A DNA stretch of 5,683 bases, from positions 1-5,683 of the forward strand of contig CALMOI010000171.1 in the NCBI GenBank assembly GCA_937871735.1, written 5' to 3'. Source of the stretch: an uncultured Comamonadaceae bacterium. Its GTDB lineage: Bacteria; Pseudomonadota; Gammaproteobacteria; Burkholderiales; Burkholderiaceae_C. Below the pieces are notes generated by a model. That model was given only the letters and a program-made list of their open reading frames with translations. It searched no databases and was not told where the DNA came from. Numbering within the stretch: position 1 is the first letter of the stretch; each line of letters starts with the position of its first letter. The position numbers and the translations under genes were made by a program. This document shows, one piece after another, positions 4,347 to 5,683 of the stretch.

Positions 4347-5683
4347 ATGCCTACTTCTGCCGCTGCGATTGATTCCGCCTTGCACAACCCCACGGTGCGC
4401 CATTTCCGCCAAGTGCTGCTGTGGCCGCTGCAACTGGTGGTGACGGGCGCGGCGCAGCACCATGCGCGCCCTTGGGACTTGCTGCCCGCCGCCGCTGCTA
4501 ATCATCCTTGGCAGCCGGTAGAAGACGATGGCGGCGCGTTTGAAGAGCGGCATTACAACGAGTTCGTCGCCTTTTTGCCCTACGTGCAGCGCTTTTTGTA
4601 TGGCGACGGGCGTGGGCGCAACACTGGCGGCAGTCGGGCGGGCGAGGGCGGCAGTCCCGCGCCGCTGCGGGTGTTTCGGCGCACCGACATCGCCCGCGTG
4701 CGCGTCGTCACCCGGCCCGGCCAGCCGCCGCTGGAACTGGCGGTGGCGCATGTGGACTTGTACTTTTTCTATGACGTGGACTTGGTGCTGCTCAACGTCG
4801 AAGTCAGCGCCGACGACTTGCCGCTGGCCCAAGCGCAAGAGCTGCTGTACCGCTTTGGCCGCGCGTACCCCGGCGGCTGGAGCGCCCAAGGTGAGGCGCT
4901 GCACTGCATGCACAGCGTTGAATGGCTGGATGCGGCAGGACAGGTGCTGGCCACGTCCGATGCCCAAGAGCGTGATGCCTTCATGGGCCACGTCAGCCAG
5001 CACCGCACGCCGCGCATCGCCCGGCATTGGGCGCATCTGCTGCAACCCTTGGTCAGCGACAACTCGGGCAGCGAAGGGCCGCTGCGCTACCGCCAAATCG
5101 AGTACTACCGCATGCCGCTGATGGCCTACCTTGCGCTGGATGAGCCGCAAGCCCTCACGCGCGGCGACTTCATTCGCCTGGGTTTGGTGGCGGGCGCGGC
5201 GGAGGGCGAGGCCGACACCGGCAGCCACTTGCCCTATGCCGAATCGCATTTGCAGGACTTTGAAAGCCGCCACTGCTACGACCGTTTTTGGGGGCCGGGC
5301 GGGGCCGCGCCGCACACCCGTTACCTGTGCAGCGGCCACTCGCTGGTGGTGGTGGGCATGGCAGGCACGCCGTTTTTTGCGTGCGCCCAACGCGGGGTGT
5401 TGGCCCAGTTTCGTCAGCAGCACTTCAAGCTGTTTTTGATCGCGCACTTCCAAAAAGCCGCGCTGCTGATGTTCTCTGACAAGCTGGTGGTGGCGCTGCG
5501 CGATTTGGACGTGGGCGATGCGGTCAGCGTGCGCCGGTTCAAGCGCGCCATTCGCCGCAGCTTTGAGTCATTTTTGCGCTTCACGCACCGGTATTGGTTT
5601 CATGAGATTTCAGAGCAAGCGCCAGTGCGGGCTCTGTTCCAGCTTTGCGCGACTCAGCTGGGGCTAGACCCGCTGTACGCCGA
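4347..5683 (+). CDS. Conserved betaproteobacterial protein, possibly CorA-like (3' truncated by window)
   Basis: An open frame of 445 codons runs without a stop to the window end, so the C-terminus is missing. I recognise it as a conserved Burkholderiales protein type, in my memory often left hypothetical or labelled CorA-like divalent-cation transporter. Typical blocks are FLPYVQRFLYG (76-86), VDLYFFYDVDLVLLNVEV (136-153), LHCMHSVEWLD and IEYYRMPLMAYLAL (251-264). The visible part is soluble and mixed alpha/beta. The membrane helices and GMN motif that would prove CorA kinship would lie beyond the edge, so transport of Mg2+ or another cation is not shown here. A Gly-rich stretch at 88-107 looks like a variable linker. 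The start is uncertain: ATG 4347 has no clear Shine-Dalgarno, and in-frame GTG codons occur at 4314 and 4317. The gene lies 97 bases after modC, with no evident functional link. Confidence 0.85.
   Translation, partial: MPTSAAAIDSALHNPTVRHFRQVLLWPLQLVVTGAAQHHARPWDLLPAAAANHPWQPVEDDGGAFEERHYNEFVAFLPYVQRFLYGDGRGRNTGGSRAGEGGSPAPLRVFRRTDIARVRVVTRPGQPPLELAVAHVDLYFFYDVDLVLLNVEVSADDLPLAQAQELLYRFGRAYPGGWSAQGEALHCMHSVEWLDAAGQVLATSDAQERDAFMGHVSQHRTPRIARHWAHLLQPLVSDNSGSEGPLRYRQIEYYRMPLMAYLALDEPQALTRGDFIRLGLVAGAAEGEADTGSHLPYAESHLQDFESRHCYDRFWGPGGAAPHTRYLCSGHSLVVVGMAGTPFFACAQRGVLAQFRQQHFKLFLIAHFQKAALLMFSDKLVVALRDLDVGDAVSVRRFKRAIRRSFESFLRFTHRYWFHEISEQAPVRALFQLCATQLGLDPLYA

Noticed and set aside
4329..5453. 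Long minus-strand open frame (374 codons) opposite the CorA-like gene
   Set aside because: The + strand frame has conserved protein blocks; the minus product is low-complexity in His/Arg/Ala/Gln, typical of antisense frames in high-GC DNA.
1..5683. CRISPR array, insertion sequence, tRNA, rRNA or phage elements
   Set aside because: No spaced direct repeats, transposase motifs, terminal inverted repeats or cloverleaf folds were seen on either strand.

Overview
The window is high-GC DNA with strongly GC-ending codons (CGC, GCC, CTG). Gene content and codon style suggest a betaproteobacterium of the order Burkholderiales, probably Comamonadaceae. That placement is inferred from protein style, not from a database search. 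Every supported gene is on the + strand.

Layout: bases 1-147 hold no gene I can support. They contain two tandem hairpins, the second a good Rho-independent terminator (118-147) that closes whatever lies to the left. A 24-bp inverted repeat at 156-179 looks like a ModE box, the operator of the molybdate-responsive regulator. It is followed by a small unrecognised gene (252-689), then modE (673-1551, regulator with two Mop domains), modA (1630-2391, periplasmic molybdate-binding protein), a 22-codon mini-ORF (2406-2474), modB (2481-3173, permease) and modC (3170-4249, ATPase). After a 97-base gap comes a long open gene (4347 to the window end). It resembles conserved betaproteobacterial proteins that I remember as annotated CorA-like, and it is cut by the window edge.

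How it works together: ModA captures molybdate (or tungstate) in the periplasm and delivers it to the ModB channel. ModC hydrolyses ATP to drive uptake. ModE senses cytoplasmic molybdate through its Mop domains and is expected to bind the 156-179 operator and repress the operon when molybdate is plentiful. The tight spacing (overlaps at 673-689 and 3170-3173, short gaps elsewhere) suggests one regulated transcript starting near the ModE box.

The core is an ordinary molybdate uptake operon. Less ordinary points are: (1) a textbook Shine-Dalgarno and ATG inside modE, built from the gene's only two AGG/AGA arginine codons, placed so that a free-standing two-domain molbindin would be made; (2) an unrecognised protein as first gene of the operon; (3) a mini-ORF with a strong ribosome-binding site between modA and modB; (4) a 34-base G-free, C-rich tract before modA.
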